Positions 9,238-18,613 of a DNA stretch of 64,000 bases are shown here, piece by piece. Position numbers and translations under genes: made by a program. The notes beneath the pieces were generated by a model. That model saw only the letters and a list, made by a program, of their open reading frames with translations, did no database searches and was not told the DNA's origin. Position 1 is the first letter of the stretch; the number at the start of each line of letters is the position of its first letter. The DNA comes from an uncultured Rhodospirillaceae bacterium. Its GTDB lineage: Bacteria > Pseudomonadota > Alphaproteobacteria > Azospirillales > Azospirillaceae. The stretch covers positions 1-64,000 of the forward strand of contig CALBDS010000031.1 in the NCBI GenBank assembly GCA_937927415.1, in the 5' to 3' direction.

Positions 9238-9683
9238 AGGCTAACCCGCTGGTTTCGCAGCGTCAACGCGGATGCCGCCCGTGCGGCAAACCATGCAAAG
9301 GATGCACATTCTTATCGGTATGACCGGCTGTTGCGCAAGATTTCGGACGGCTGTGCCCTTTGGGGCGGAAAAGGGAGGCCGGATCCGGCCCGATGGTGCC
9401 CGCATCGGTCAGGAAGCGTCTTGACAGCGGCGCCGGTCGGTCTGATTTTGCGCCTCACCGGAGGGGTCATGATGTCCTGGTTTTCTGAAGTTCATCTAAG
9501 AATTTGATTTTGTTTATAAAAAGTGAAACGGCCGTGCTTTGGAATGGCGGTGCGGGAAAAGCCCGGTGAATCAGGGGGGCGGTTTGCCTTCTCTCTCCGG
9601 CCCCACGCACCCCGTTCCCACCGTCGTTGACGGTTCATTGCACCCCTGACGGCGTTTGGCGCGCGACAACGAGGAGAAGCAGT
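9238..9683. other. 446-base intergenic region upstream of purB
   Basis: No gene is supported here. The stretch around 9495-9530 is markedly AT-rich (TTTGATTTTGTTTATAAAAAG) against a GC-rich background and is the likeliest promoter region for purB. No canonical box pair can be fixed. The ribosome-binding site GAGGAG lies about 7 bases before the purB ATG. Confidence 0.4.
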
Positions 9684-10979
9684 ATGATCCCCCGCTACAC
9701 CCGCCCCGAAATGGCGCGGATCTGGGAACCGGAGAACAAGTTCCGCATCTGGTTCGAGATCGAGGCGCATGCCTGCGACGCCCAGGCCGAGTTGGGGGTG
9801 ATCCCCAAGGAAGCCGCTCAGGCCGTGTGGGAGCGCGGCCAGTGGGAGATCGACCGCATCGACGCCATCGAACGGGAAACCCGTCACGACGTCATCGCCT
9901 TCCTGACCAATCTGGCCGAGTATGTCGGGCCGGACGCGCGCTTCGTCCACCAGGGCATGACCTCCTCCGACGTGCTCGACACCTGTCTGGCGGTGCAGTT
10001 GAAGCAGGCCGCCGACCTGCTGCTGGAGGATCTGGACGCGCTGCTCGCCACGCTCAAGCGCCGGGCGTACGAGCACAAGAACACGGTGTGCATCGGCCGC
10101 AGCCACGGCATCCACGCCGAACCCACCACCTTCGGGCTGAAGCTGGCCGGGCACTACGCCGCGTTCGAACGCGCCCGCGCCCGTCTGGTGGCCGCCCGTG
10201 ACGACATCGCCACCTGCGCCATTTCCGGCGCCGTCGGCACCTTCGCCAACATCGATCCCTTCGTCGAACGCCATGTGGCGGAAAAGCTGGGCCTGTCGGT
10301 GGAGCCGGTGTCCACCCAGGTGATCCCGCGCGACCGCCACGCCTTCTTCTTCTCGGTGCTGGGCGTGATCGCGGCGTCGGTGGAAAACCTGTCGGTGGAG
10401 ATCCGCCACCTGCAGCGCACCGAGGTGCGCGAGGCGGAGGAGTATTTCCACCCCGGTCAGAAGGGGTCGTCGGCCATGCCGCACAAGCGCAACCCGGTCC
10501 TGTCGGAAAACCTGACGGGTCTGGCGCGCATCGTGCGTGCGGCGGTGGTTCCGGCCCTGGAAAACGTCGCCCTGTGGCACGAGCGCGATATTTCCCATTC
10601 GTCGGTCGAACGCATGATCGGCCCCGACGCCACCGTCACCCTGGACTTCGCGCTCGTCCGTCTGACCGGCATGATGGACAAGCTGGTGGTCTATCCCGAC
10701 CGCATGGACAAGAACCTGAACGATCTGGGCGGTCTGGTGTTCTCCCAGCGGGTGCTGCTGGCCCTGACCCAGGCCGGCATGAGCCGCGAGGACGCCTATC
10801 GCGCCGTGCAGACCAACGCCATGCAGGTGTGGCACGAAGGCGGCAACCTGCTGGACAAGCTGTCGGCGGATGAGACGGTGACCAGGCACATCTCCCGCGA
10901 GACGCTGGCGCCCATGTTCGACATGACCTATCACACCAAGCATGTGGACACGATCTTCCGCCGCGTGTTCGGCGAATAA
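9684..10979 (+). CDS. purB: adenylosuccinate lyase
   Basis: PurB catalyses two fumarate eliminations in purine synthesis (SAICAR to AICAR, and adenylosuccinate to AMP). The 431-aa protein has the superfamily regions GMTSSDVLDTC (about residue 92), GRSHGIHAEP (about 137) and the signature loop GSSAMPHKRNP (about 260-271), which carries the catalytic serine. Start chosen at ATG (MIPRYTRPEM) after a GAGGAGAAG ribosome site. An in-frame upstream ATG would add 19 unconserved residues. It is a monocistronic unit ending in a strong hairpin terminator. Confidence 0.96.
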   Translation: MIPRYTRPEMARIWEPENKFRIWFEIEAHACDAQAELGVIPKEAAQAVWERGQWEIDRIDAIERETRHDVIAFLTNLAEYVGPDARFVHQGMTSSDVLDTCLAVQLKQAADLLLEDLDALLATLKRRAYEHKNTVCIGRSHGIHAEPTTFGLKLAGHYAAFERARARLVAARDDIATCAISGAVGTFANIDPFVERHVAEKLGLSVEPVSTQVIPRDRHAFFFSVLGVIAASVENLSVEIRHLQRTEVREAEEYFHPGQKGSSAMPHKRNPVLSENLTGLARIVRAAVVPALENVALWHERDISHSSVERMIGPDATVTLDFALVRLTGMMDKLVVYPDRMDKNLNDLGGLVFSQRVLLALTQAGMSREDAYRAVQTNAMQVWHEGGNLLDKLSADETVTRHISRETLAPMFDMTYHTKHVDTIFRRVFGE

Positions 10980-10995
10980 GGGATCGTCGGTAATG

Positions 10996-11031
10996 AAAAG
11001 GGCCGGTTCCCAGGCGGGGACCGGCCCTTTT
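10996..11031. terminator. bidirectional intrinsic terminator
   Basis: A 16-bp stem (AAAAGGGCCGGTTCCC pairing with GGGGACCGGCCCTTTT, one G-T wobble) has a 4-base AGGC loop. Both strands finish in TTTT, so it can stop purB from the left and the convergent unknown gene from the right. Confidence 0.92.
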
Positions 11032-11050
11032 GTTTGTGCGGCGGCTCCGA

Positions 11051-11665
11051 TCAGTTGCGCGCGACCATGGCGCGGCGCGGCACGGTGGGGGCGGCGCGTT
11101 CCTCGCCCGTGCGGCGGCGGAAGGGGGAGGCCTGCGTCACCGGATTGACCGTCAGACCGGCCAGGGCGCTGGGGCGGATCTCCACCACCTCGAACCCGGC
11201 CTTGCGGGGGAAACGGGCGGAAACCCGTTCCCGCGCCTCCCGATCATTACCGGCGGCCAGCAGGTAGCGGCGGATGCCGGTCCAGGTGCGGTGGGGCAGG
11301 CGTTCTTCCTGCGCCTGGGGCAGATGGCGGACCGCCACCTCCCAGAACCGGCCCGGACGCGGCTCCAGCCGGTCGAAGACGTAGAGCCGGTTGCCGGGCA
11401 GGGTGCGGCTGGCTTCCAGTTGGGCCAGCGCCTGATTCATCTCCTGCTCCGCCCTGGCGGTGCGGTTCTGGGCTTCGGCGTGTTCCAGGCTGACCTGATG
11501 GTACAGGCGGGCGGCGGTTTCCAGCTCTTCGCCCAGGGCCTCCAGCTTTTCCCGCGCCTTGCGGGTGGTGCCGGTGGTGGTGGTGTGGCGTGCACGCCAG
11601 TAACGGTTGGAGACGACGGTCAGCACCATCAGGCCAAAGGCCAGATACAACAGCATTCCCGTCAT
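11051..11665 (-). CDS. hypothetical membrane-anchored coiled-coil protein
   Basis: The 204-aa protein has one N-terminal membrane helix (residues 3-20), a basic stretch, then a coiled coil at about 28-90 (REKLEALGEELETAARLYHQ...). A more compact domain follows (LYVFDRLEPRPGRFWEV, TWTGIRRYLLAAGND) and the tail is basic. The start ATG overlaps the stop of the upstream gene (ATGA, 11662-11665), so the two are translationally coupled and probably partners. I do not recognise the family. Confidence 0.75.
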   Translation of the reverse strand: MTGMLLYLAFGLMVLTVVSNRYWRARHTTTTGTTRKAREKLEALGEELETAARLYHQVSLEHAEAQNRTARAEQEMNQALAQLEASRTLPGNRLYVFDRLEPRPGRFWEVAVRHLPQAQEERLPHRTWTGIRRYLLAAGNDREARERVSARFPRKAGFEVVEIRPSALAGLTVNPVTQASPFRRRTGEERAAPTVPRRAMVARN

Positions 11666-12249
11666 CGGGCGGCTCCGTTGGCGGTGGAGACGGGAGCGGC
11701 GGGCGGGCTGACCGGCGTGCCGTCGGGCGCCAGGGCCAGCGGCAACACCTGGGTCGGCTGCACCCCGGAACGGGCGGGAAAGGTGGCGGCCAGCAGCGCC
11801 CCGGCCTGATCGCCGGTGGCGGCCCACACATGGGCGACGTTGCGGTAATCCCAGATCTGGCGGGAAAAGATGATGTCCTGCCGTTCGGTCTTGGCGAACG
11901 CCGGGGTGACGGCCAGTTGCGTCCAGAAGCCGGTGGGGCCGTCCCCCACCTCGTGCACCAGTTCGTTCTGGTTGAATTCGATGGCGCGCATCTCGGTCAG
12001 GGCCTTGTGCCGGCGTCCGGTGAATTCCGTGTGGCGGGCCTCCAGCGTCACCAGATCGGCGCGGAGCTGGCCGGTGCGGGTGGTCCAATCCTTCAGCGCC
12101 ACCTTCCGCTTGTCGATCTGGCGTTCCAGCATCAGAAGGCGCGCCTGTTCCGCGCTGACCCGGCCGACGTCGATGACAAGCGAAAGCCCCAAAGCCGCCG
12201 CACTGGCGACCAGCAGGATCATACCGAAGAATTCCGCGGTAATGACCAT
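11662..12249 (-). CDS. hypothetical membrane-anchored coiled-coil protein
   Basis: The 195-aa protein has an N-terminal membrane helix (about residues 6-27) followed by a coiled coil of about 60 residues (AEQARLLMLERQIDKRKVALKDW...). A folded segment rich in aromatic residues (FSRQIWDYRNVAHVWAA) then leads to a Pro/Ala tail. The layout mirrors its downstream partner, so the pair may form a hetero-oligomer at the inner membrane. The function is unknown. Confidence 0.75.
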   Translation of the reverse strand: MVITAEFFGMILLVASAAALGLSLVIDVGRVSAEQARLLMLERQIDKRKVALKDWTTRTGQLRADLVTLEARHTEFTGRRHKALTEMRAIEFNQNELVHEVGDGPTGFWTQLAVTPAFAKTERQDIIFSRQIWDYRNVAHVWAATGDQAGALLAATFPARSGVQPTQVLPLALAPDGTPVSPPAAPVSTANGAAR

Positions 12250-12673
12250 GGGCGGTATTACCCCTATCCTGTGCAGGGTCGGGGGAAGTTCTGCCCCCCA
12301 ACGCTGTGATGCCGGAGCATCTCAGCCGATTCCGCGGCAGACCGCCACGTTCTTTTCGTTCCCTTGATGGGGCACAATCCTTCGCAGTTGTGATTAAGAC
12401 AGGGTAACCAAGATGAACGTCTTGAAATATAACGACCTTTCATACATCCGCGCGCATTGCGGCAAATAACCGCATAATGACTAAACAAATTGTCCTCAAG
12501 GGATCGGCACCCGTGTGCCGGGTGAGGGGGCGGAGACTCCGCCGGGCCAAGGACCCGCGTGCCGGCTTTCCCGCCGGTCCGGCAGGCCGGGATCGGGGGC
12601 GGCGCGTCGTCCGGCGTGACAGGGGACGGGGCTTTCCATTAGGCTGGCCTGCAGGACACAAGGGTATGCGGGG
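12250..12673. other. 424-base divergent intergenic region
   Basis: This separates the leftward coiled-coil pair from the pentapeptide gene. It is AT-richer at 12340-12500 and probably holds both promoters. An 18-codon frame starts at 12413 but has no support. A small stem (CACCCG/CGGGTG) lies near 12508-12526. I see no clear RNA gene. Confidence 0.4.
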
Positions 12674-13870
12674 ATGAGCGGCGGGCGGAGCGAACGGGAA
12701 GTGCGCGCGATCCGCGACGCGCTGATCCAGCATCAGAACTGGCTGAAGGGGCATGATCCGTCCACGGGGGCGCAGCGGGCCGATTTGAGCTTTTTCGACC
12801 TGTCCAATCTGGGGTTGAACCGCATCGCGCTGGCCGGCGCCCGGCTGGTGGGGGCCAGTCTGGCCGGCGCCCGGCTGGCGGGGGCCGACTTGCGGCAGGC
12901 GGATCTTTATTGCGCCGACATCTCGCGCGCCGATCTGACGGGGGTGCGCATGTCCACCTGCGACCTGCGCGGGCTGCGGGCCGACGGGGTGACCCTGGCC
13001 GGGGCCGACCTGCGCGGTTGCGACATGCGCCGCGGCGCCATGGTGGGGGGGCACCGCCGCCCCGCCGGCAATCAGGACGGCGCCACCACCTTCGTCAACG
13101 CCCGCATGCCCCGCGCCCTGCTGGCCCAGTGCCGGGCGCCGCAGGTGGATTTTTCCGGCAGCGATCTGGCGGGGGCCGACCTGTCGGGGGCGGATCTGTC
13201 GGGGGCCGTGCTGATCGCCGCCAACCTGACCGAGGCGAAGGTGCACAAGACCACCCTGGACGGTGCCCTGCTGCTGGGGGCGCAGATCGACCACGACCTG
13301 CGCCGGAACCTGGAGCGGCAGGGGGTGGATGTGGACGGCACCGGCCTGCACCCCTTTGCCGAGCGCATGGCCGACGCCATCGCCGCCCATCAATTGTGGG
13401 TCGATCACAACGGCAAGCTGGGGCAGCGGCTGGTCATGCAGCGGGCCGACCTGCGCGGCTATAATTTCACCAACAAACTGCTGTCGGGCAGCGTGCTGCG
13501 CTACAGCGGCCTGCGGGGGGCGGATTTTTCCGGCGCGCGGCTGGCGATGGCCGACCTGTCCTATTGCGACCTGCGCGAGGCGGATTTCACCAGCGCCGAC
13601 CTGTCGGGGGCCAACCTCAGCGGTTCCAACATGGCCGGCGCCAAGCTGTGGCGGGCGCGGCTGGGGCCGGTGGATCTGAGCGGTGACGGCAACCGTCTGT
13701 GGCCGGCCAATCTGGAAGGGGCATCGTTGGTGGGGGCCGACCTGCGCCATGTGTCGCTGGCAAAGGCCCGGCTGGCCGGGGCCAATCTGGCCCAGATCCG
13801 CGTGAACGCCAGCACCCTGCTGGGGCCGGATGCCCCGCCGACGCCGGGACGGATCATTCTGTCGAACTGA
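12674..13870 (+). CDS. pentapeptide-repeat protein
   Basis: The 398-aa cytoplasmic protein has two blocks of A(D/N)LXX repeats, at about residues 35-205 and 250-385 (such as LAGADLRQADLYCADISRADL and FSGARLAMADLSYCDL). They predict right-handed quadrilateral beta-helices. The blocks are separated by a helical linker containing AERMADAIAAHQLWVDHNGKLGQRL. The same HQxWxxH/D theme occurs at the N-terminus (IQHQNWLKGH), so the protein looks like an internal duplication of linker plus helix. Some pentapeptide proteins mimic DNA and protect gyrase. Nothing here shows that role. Confidence 0.9.
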   Translation: MSGGRSEREVRAIRDALIQHQNWLKGHDPSTGAQRADLSFFDLSNLGLNRIALAGARLVGASLAGARLAGADLRQADLYCADISRADLTGVRMSTCDLRGLRADGVTLAGADLRGCDMRRGAMVGGHRRPAGNQDGATTFVNARMPRALLAQCRAPQVDFSGSDLAGADLSGADLSGAVLIAANLTEAKVHKTTLDGALLLGAQIDHDLRRNLERQGVDVDGTGLHPFAERMADAIAAHQLWVDHNGKLGQRLVMQRADLRGYNFTNKLLSGSVLRYSGLRGADFSGARLAMADLSYCDLREADFTSADLSGANLSGSNMAGAKLWRARLGPVDLSGDGNRLWPANLEGASLVGADLRHVSLAKARLAGANLAQIRVNASTLLGPDAPPTPGRIILSN

Positions 13871-14206
13871 TCGGTTCAACGGAATGATTGCCATTAAAAT
13901 TATCCCGGAAGTGGCATAATCCCTTCGCGTTGTTGTCCTGTCTGGGACTTGTGCTACCGTCGGAATACGGTACGGCGCGCAGACGTCTTTCCGATAGTTC
14001 CTTTTCTTCCGTGTCTCGTCTTGTCGGTCCCGGACGGTCCCATCGTTCCGGGCATGCCGGCGCATGACCGCGGGCGCTTTTCTCCCCAGGCCCGCCAACC
14101 CACGGTTTTTCAGGATCGCCGGCCTTTTTCAGGGCCGTCATCCGAACGCACCCCATGACGGATCGCACGCACCGGCGGCGCAACGGAACAGAAATGGGAG
14201 GGCGCT
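13871..14206. other. 336-base intergenic region
   Basis: No gene is supported. An AT-rich stretch at 13882-13925 immediately follows the pentapeptide gene and may be the promoter region for the membrane-protein/amidase pair. A GGGAGG ribosome site precedes the next ATG. Confidence 0.4.
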
Positions 14207-15262
14207 ATGTTTGGTTCGCAAGTTCTTGAGGTCAGTATCGGATTGGTTCTGGTTTTTCTTGTCTTCAGCATTATTCTGACCTCCGCCCGCGAATTGTGGG
14301 AGGGCTTCCTGAAATCCCGCGCGGTGGACCTGGAAAAGGCGCTGAGGGAACTGTTCAAGGGCGGCAACGACGAGGTGCTTCGGGAATTCTACGACCACCC
14401 GCTGATCTATTCCCTTTATCAGGGCAACTTCACGCCGGCCGTGAAGCCGGGCACGGGAAGCGGGGGAGGGGGGATGGGTTTGTCCGCCCACACGGGGCCA
14501 TCCTATATCCCCTCGCGCAATTTCGCCCTGGCGGTGATCGATCTGATGGGGACCGCTTCCAAGCTGAGCGCGCTGCCGGGGGTCCATCAGGTGTTCCAAC
14601 AGGCGCGGCAGGTCAGCGGCGATGACATGGACCGGCTCCGCGCCGAACTGGAAGCCTGGTACGACGGCGCCATGGACCGGGCCGCCGGATGGTACCGGCG
14701 CCGCACCCAGCTCTGGTTGTTTATCACCAGCGTGGTCTTGAGCCTTGTGCTCAACATCAACGCCTTCACCATCGCCCGTCATCTGGCCGTCGATAAGGAT
14801 GCGCAAGCGGCCCTGGTGACCGCTGCCAGCCGGATCCCGCCCCCGGCTGCCGGTGCTGAACAGCCGACCCCACCGCCCGGAGATGGCACGCAGCTGGTCA
14901 CCGAGCTTTACAACGCCGGCCTGCCGATCGGCTGGAGCAAACACACCACCGCTCTGATCGTCCAGCGTTACGAGAAAGCGGGCGTTACCCGCGGCTTCCT
15001 GCTCACGCTGGAGGTGATCCTGGGCTACCTGACCGTCGGGTTGGCCGGCTGCCTGGGCGCCCCGTTCTGGTTCGACGTGCTGAACAAGCTGATGGTCATC
15101 CGATCGACCGTGAAGCCGAAGGAAAAAAGCCCGGTCGAACCCTCGAAGGATCCCCAGCCGCCCCTGGCACCCGCGGGGGTGACGGCCGGCACCCCGCCTG
15201 CACGGATGGCGGACAGCGCCCCGGATGCCGACCGTGCCGTTCTTCCCTTCATCTACGGGTGA
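14207..15262 (+). CDS. unknown membrane protein paired with an amidase
   Basis: The 351-aa protein has an N-terminal membrane helix (about 8-27, IGLVLVFLVFSIILTSA) followed by a charged cytoplasmic-type segment (RAVDLEKALRELFKGG). A second helix lies near 168-187 and a third near 265-287 (LEVILGYLTVGLAGCLGAPFWFDVL). The Pro-rich C-terminus is soluble. I do not recognise the family. It begins after GGGAGG and is directly followed by, or overlaps by 4 bases, an N-acetylmuramoyl-L-alanine amidase gene. The two form a two-gene unit of unknown role. Confidence 0.75.
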   Translation: MFGSQVLEVSIGLVLVFLVFSIILTSARELWEGFLKSRAVDLEKALRELFKGGNDEVLREFYDHPLIYSLYQGNFTPAVKPGTGSGGGGMGLSAHTGPSYIPSRNFALAVIDLMGTASKLSALPGVHQVFQQARQVSGDDMDRLRAELEAWYDGAMDRAAGWYRRRTQLWLFITSVVLSLVLNINAFTIARHLAVDKDAQAALVTAASRIPPPAAGAEQPTPPPGDGTQLVTELYNAGLPIGWSKHTTALIVQRYEKAGVTRGFLLTLEVILGYLTVGLAGCLGAPFWFDVLNKLMVIRSTVKPKEKSPVEPSKDPQPPLAPAGVTAGTPPARMADSAPDADRAVLPFIYG

Positions 15263-15267
15263 GCGCC

Positions 15268-16077
15268 ATGAGCATTGAAACGGCCTATGACGTGAGTCCC
15301 GATCTGGCGATCCTGGGGTCCGGCCGCCGGCCGGGCCGGGCCATCGTGCCCTTCGTCCGGTTCGTCGTCGCCCACGATACCGGCAACCCCGGCGCCAGCG
15401 CCCGCGCGCACGCCCACTGGTACCGCAACGATCCCAACCCGCCCTCCGGCACGGTGTCGTCGGCCCATCTGTTCGTCGATGACAAGGAGATCATCGAATG
15501 CATCCCGGCGCTGACCGGGGCGCCGGAACAGGCGCTGCACGTGTTGAACCGGCTGCCGAAGGACAATGAACTCTACGGCTATGACGCCAACCGCGCGGCC
15601 ATCGGCGTGGAATATTGCTACGGCGGCGCCATCGACGCCGGGGCTGCGTACGAACGCTATGTCTGGGTGCTGGCCAAGCTGTGCCACACGTTCAAGCTCG
15701 ATCCCGCCCATGATGTGGTGGGCCATCAGGTGTTGGACCCGGAACGCAAGAGCGACCCCGGACAGGGGCTGCAGGCCAGCGGGCGGAGCTATGCCGGGCT
15801 GCTGCGCGATGTGGTGGCGCGCTTCAATCAATTTCCGGCCAACGGCGTTGCCGCCGGCAGCCGTGCGCTGCAGCCCCAGCAACCGGCGCGGGCGACCGCC
15901 TATCTGCACATCCGGCCGGACCCCACCACGCAGCAGATGCCGATCGGCATGATGAAGCCCGGCGACCCGGTGGATGTGGTGAAACTGGTGTCCGGCGAAG
16001 CCGTGTTCGGCATCGATCAATGGTGCCAGTTGCAGCAAGGGGGCTTTTGCTGGAGCGGCGCCGTGCGGGCGGGCTGA
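15268..16077 (+). CDS. N-acetylmuramoyl-L-alanine amidase-like protein
   Basis: This 269-aa type-2 amidase domain occupies about residues 20-190. Zn-site residues are visible in VVAHDTGNPG, VGHQV and KSDPG, with the acidic residue in GVEYCYGG. A C-terminal SH3-like segment (YLHIRPDPTTQQMPIGMMKPGDPVDVV) probably binds wall polymer. Such enzymes cleave the amide between N-acetylmuramic acid and the stem peptide. There is no signal peptide, which is unusual for a host wall enzyme and more like phage endolysins or effectors. A GTG at 15259, overlapping the previous stop as GTGA, is an alternative start. Confidence 0.85.
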   Translation: MSIETAYDVSPDLAILGSGRRPGRAIVPFVRFVVAHDTGNPGASARAHAHWYRNDPNPPSGTVSSAHLFVDDKEIIECIPALTGAPEQALHVLNRLPKDNELYGYDANRAAIGVEYCYGGAIDAGAAYERYVWVLAKLCHTFKLDPAHDVVGHQVLDPERKSDPGQGLQASGRSYAGLLRDVVARFNQFPANGVAAGSRALQPQQPARATAYLHIRPDPTTQQMPIGMMKPGDPVDVVKLVSGEAVFGIDQWCQLQQGGFCWSGAVRAG

Positions 16078-16096
16078 CGGGCCGGGGCCGCGTTCT

Positions 16097-18613
16097 CTAC
16101 CCGGCGATGCCGCCGGCGGTGCATTCCCCGGCCAGGGAGGGGAAGCGGGCCGCCAGCGCCCCCAGCGCCAGAGTCAGGCGGGCGGGCAGGGCGGTGCGCA
16201 GGGTGGCCGCCGCTTCCCCCCGCCCATCCTGCAGCGCGTGTTCGATCCCTTCCGCCAGCGCCCGCAGGGACTCCAGCCCCAGGGTGGCGGAGGTGGATTT
16301 CAGGTCGTGGGCGGCGCAGCGGGCGGCGGCGGGATCGCTGTCCTGCATGGCGGCGGCGTATTTGGCGCGGGCGTCCTGGATGAAGGCGGCGACAAGCTGG
16401 ATCAGGTCCCCTTCCCCCAGCACCTCGGACAGGGCGGTCAGCGGCCCCGGATCGAGCACCGGCAGGCCGCTCCCGAGAAGACCCTTTCCCAGGGCATCCG
16501 CCCCGGCGGGTACCGCCGGGAGCACGGGCGTGGACGAACCGGCCGGGGGGCTGGGCTGGCCCAAGGTGCTGCACTGGCGGAACAGGGCGGCGTGCAGGGA
16601 TTCGGGCACGATCGGTTTGCTGACGTAATCGGTCATGCCGGCGGCGCGGCAACGGGCGTCATCGTCATCGGCCCCGCCCCCGGTGCGGGCGTTGGCGGTC
16701 AGGGCGATGATCGGCACCGACGCCGGGGTCTGCTGCGGGGCGGGGGGATCGGGCAGGGCGCGAATGCGGCGGGTGGCCTCCAGCCCGTCGAGGCGCGGCA
16801 TCTGCATGTCCATCAACACCACGTCGAACCGCTGACGGGCGGCAAGATCCACCGCCTGTTCCCCATCGGCGGCGATGGTGACGCGGTGGCCGGCGCGGCC
16901 CAGCAGGGCCACCGCCACCTTCTGGTTGACCGGGTTGTCCTCGGCCAGCAGCACGGCCAGGGGCGGCAGGCGGACACCGGCGTCCGCCTCCGCCAGCGGT
17001 GCCGCCCGCGGGGTGTCGATGGCGGGGGACGCGGCGGCGGCCAGCGGCACGGTGAAGCGGAAACGGCTTCCCTCTCCCAGCCGGCTGTCGGCGTGGATGG
17101 TGCCGCCCATCAGCGACACCAGCCGCTTGCAGATGGCCAGCCCCAGCCCGGTGCCGCCGAACCGGCGGGTGATGGAACTGTCGGCCTGGAAGAACTCGGT
17201 GAACAGGTGGGGCATGGCGTCGTCGGCGATGCCGATGCCGGTGTCGGTGACGGCAAAGGCCAGCATCGGCCCGCAACCGCCCCCACCGTTACCGCTGCCG
17301 CCATCCTCCAGCGACACGGTGACGGTGATGCTGCCTGCGGGGGTGAATTTGATGGCGTTGGACACCAGATTGAGCAGCACCTGGCGGATGCGGGCCGGGT
17401 CGCCGCACACCCACGCCGGAACGTTGCGGGCCAGGGCGGTGGTCAGGCTCAGCCCCTTTTCCCCCGCCCGCGCGGACAGCAGCGCCACCACCCCGCGCAC
17501 CAGCCGGGGCAGGTCGTAATCCACCCGTTCCAGCGTGACCCGCCCGGCTTCCAGCTTCGACATGTCCAGCACGTCGTTCAGGATCGCCAGCAACGCTTCG
17601 CCCGACGACAGCACGGTGTCGGCATAGTCGCGCTGCTGCGCGTCGAGCGGCGTGTCCAGCAGCAGCCGCACCATGCCCAGCACGCCGTTCATCGGGGTGC
17701 GGATCTCGTGGCTCATCATGGCCAGGAAATCGGCCTTGGCCTGGGCGGCGTCCTCGGCCCGGCGGCGGGCGGCTTCCAACTCCTGCGTGCGGTCGGCGAC
17801 CCGTTGCTCCAGATAGAAATTGGCGTCCACCAGCGCCTGCTGGGCGCGCTTGCGTTCGGTGATGTCGCGGATGACGCCGGTGTAGAAGCAGCGGTTGTTC
17901 ACCCGCACCTCGCTGACGCCCATCTCGATCAGCACCTCGCCGCCGTTCTTGTGGCGGGCCACCACCTCGCGCTGGCGGCCGACGACGGTGTAGTCGCCGT
18001 TGCGCAGGTTGGTGTGCATCAGTTCGTCATGATGCTGCCGGTAATGGGTGGGCAGCAGCATGTGGACGTTGCGCCCCACCATTTCCTCCGCCGTGTAGCC
18101 GAACAGCTTCAGGCAGGCGGGGTTGACCGAATGGATGATGCCGCGGTCGGTGATGGTGATGATGGCGTCCACCGCTTGATCCACCATCGCCTTGTTCCGC
18201 TCCTCGCTTTCCCGCAGGGTGTCGGCGTGGCGGCGGGCGGCGGTGATGTCGCTCAGGTGCAGTGCCGCCCCCATCCCCACCCCGTCCGGCAGGGGAAAGG
18301 CGTCGGCGCGGAACCAGCGGGCGGCGGGGGCGTAAAACCCTTCCAGCCGTTCCCGGATGCCGCGGCGCCGCACCCGCGCCAGCGGGCGGTGGAAGAAACT
18401 GACCAGTTCCGGTGCCACGTCCCACAGGTTCCGCCCCGTCACCGCCGCCGCCGTCCGTTCCAGCAGATCGGCTCCGGCGGCGTTGATGTAGGTGACGGTC
18501 CCGTGGCGGTCGGTGACGATGACGGGATCGTCCAGATGGGCCAGCACCGTGAGCGCCGGTGCGTCCGGGGCCGCCGTACCCGGTCCCGGCTCCTGGGATG
18601 GGCCGGTGCTCAC
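16097..18613 (-). CDS. soluble PAS hybrid histidine kinase with REC and HPt
   Basis: The 838-aa protein has two PAS domains (about 22-130 and 148-265, the second followed by a PAC-like [11 protein letters not shown]). A coiled coil follows, then HisKA ([16 protein letters not shown], phospho-His near 310). The HATPase domain shows NAIKF, DTGIGI and [11 protein letters not shown] receiver follows ([32 protein letters not shown]), and the HPt domain has [12 protein letters not shown]. The whole phosphorelay is therefore in one chain. No membrane helix is visible. The GTG start overlaps the TGA of the upstream BMP-family gene (GTGA, 18610-18613), a strong sign of coupled expression. Confidence 0.92.
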   Translation of the reverse strand: MSTGPSQEPGPGTAAPDAPALTVLAHLDDPVIVTDRHGTVTYINAAGADLLERTAAAVTGRNLWDVAPELVSFFHRPLARVRRRGIRERLEGFYAPAARWFRADAFPLPDGVGMGAALHLSDITAARRHADTLRESEERNKAMVDQAVDAIITITDRGIIHSVNPACLKLFGYTAEEMVGRNVHMLLPTHYRQHHDELMHTNLRNGDYTVVGRQREVVARHKNGGEVLIEMGVSEVRVNNRCFYTGVIRDITERKRAQQALVDANFYLEQRVADRTQELEAARRRAEDAAQAKADFLAMMSHEIRTPMNGVLGMVRLLLDTPLDAQQRDYADTVLSSGEALLAILNDVLDMSKLEAGRVTLERVDYDLPRLVRGVVALLSARAGEKGLSLTTALARNVPAWVCGDPARIRQVLLNLVSNAIKFTPAGSITVTVSLEDGGSGNGGGGCGPMLAFAVTDTGIGIADDAMPHLFTEFFQADSSITRRFGGTGLGLAICKRLVSLMGGTIHADSRLGEGSRFRFTVPLAAAASPAIDTPRAAPLAEADAGVRLPPLAVLLAEDNPVNQKVAVALLGRAGHRVTIAADGEQAVDLAARQRFDVVLMDMQMPRLDGLEATRRIRALPDPPAPQQTPASVPIIALTANARTGGGADDDDARCRAAGMTDYVSKPIVPESLHAALFRQCSTLGQPSPPAGSSTPVLPAVPAGADALGKGLLGSGLPVLDPGPLTALSEVLGEGDLIQLVAAFIQDARAKYAAAMQDSDPAAARCAAHDLKSTSATLGLESLRALAEGIEHALQDGRGEAAATLRTALPARLTLALGALAARFPSLAGECTAGGIAG

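Noticed and set aside
12413..12469. 18-codon mini frame in the gap before the pentapeptide gene
   Set aside because: No ribosome site, and no attenuator-like structure after it.
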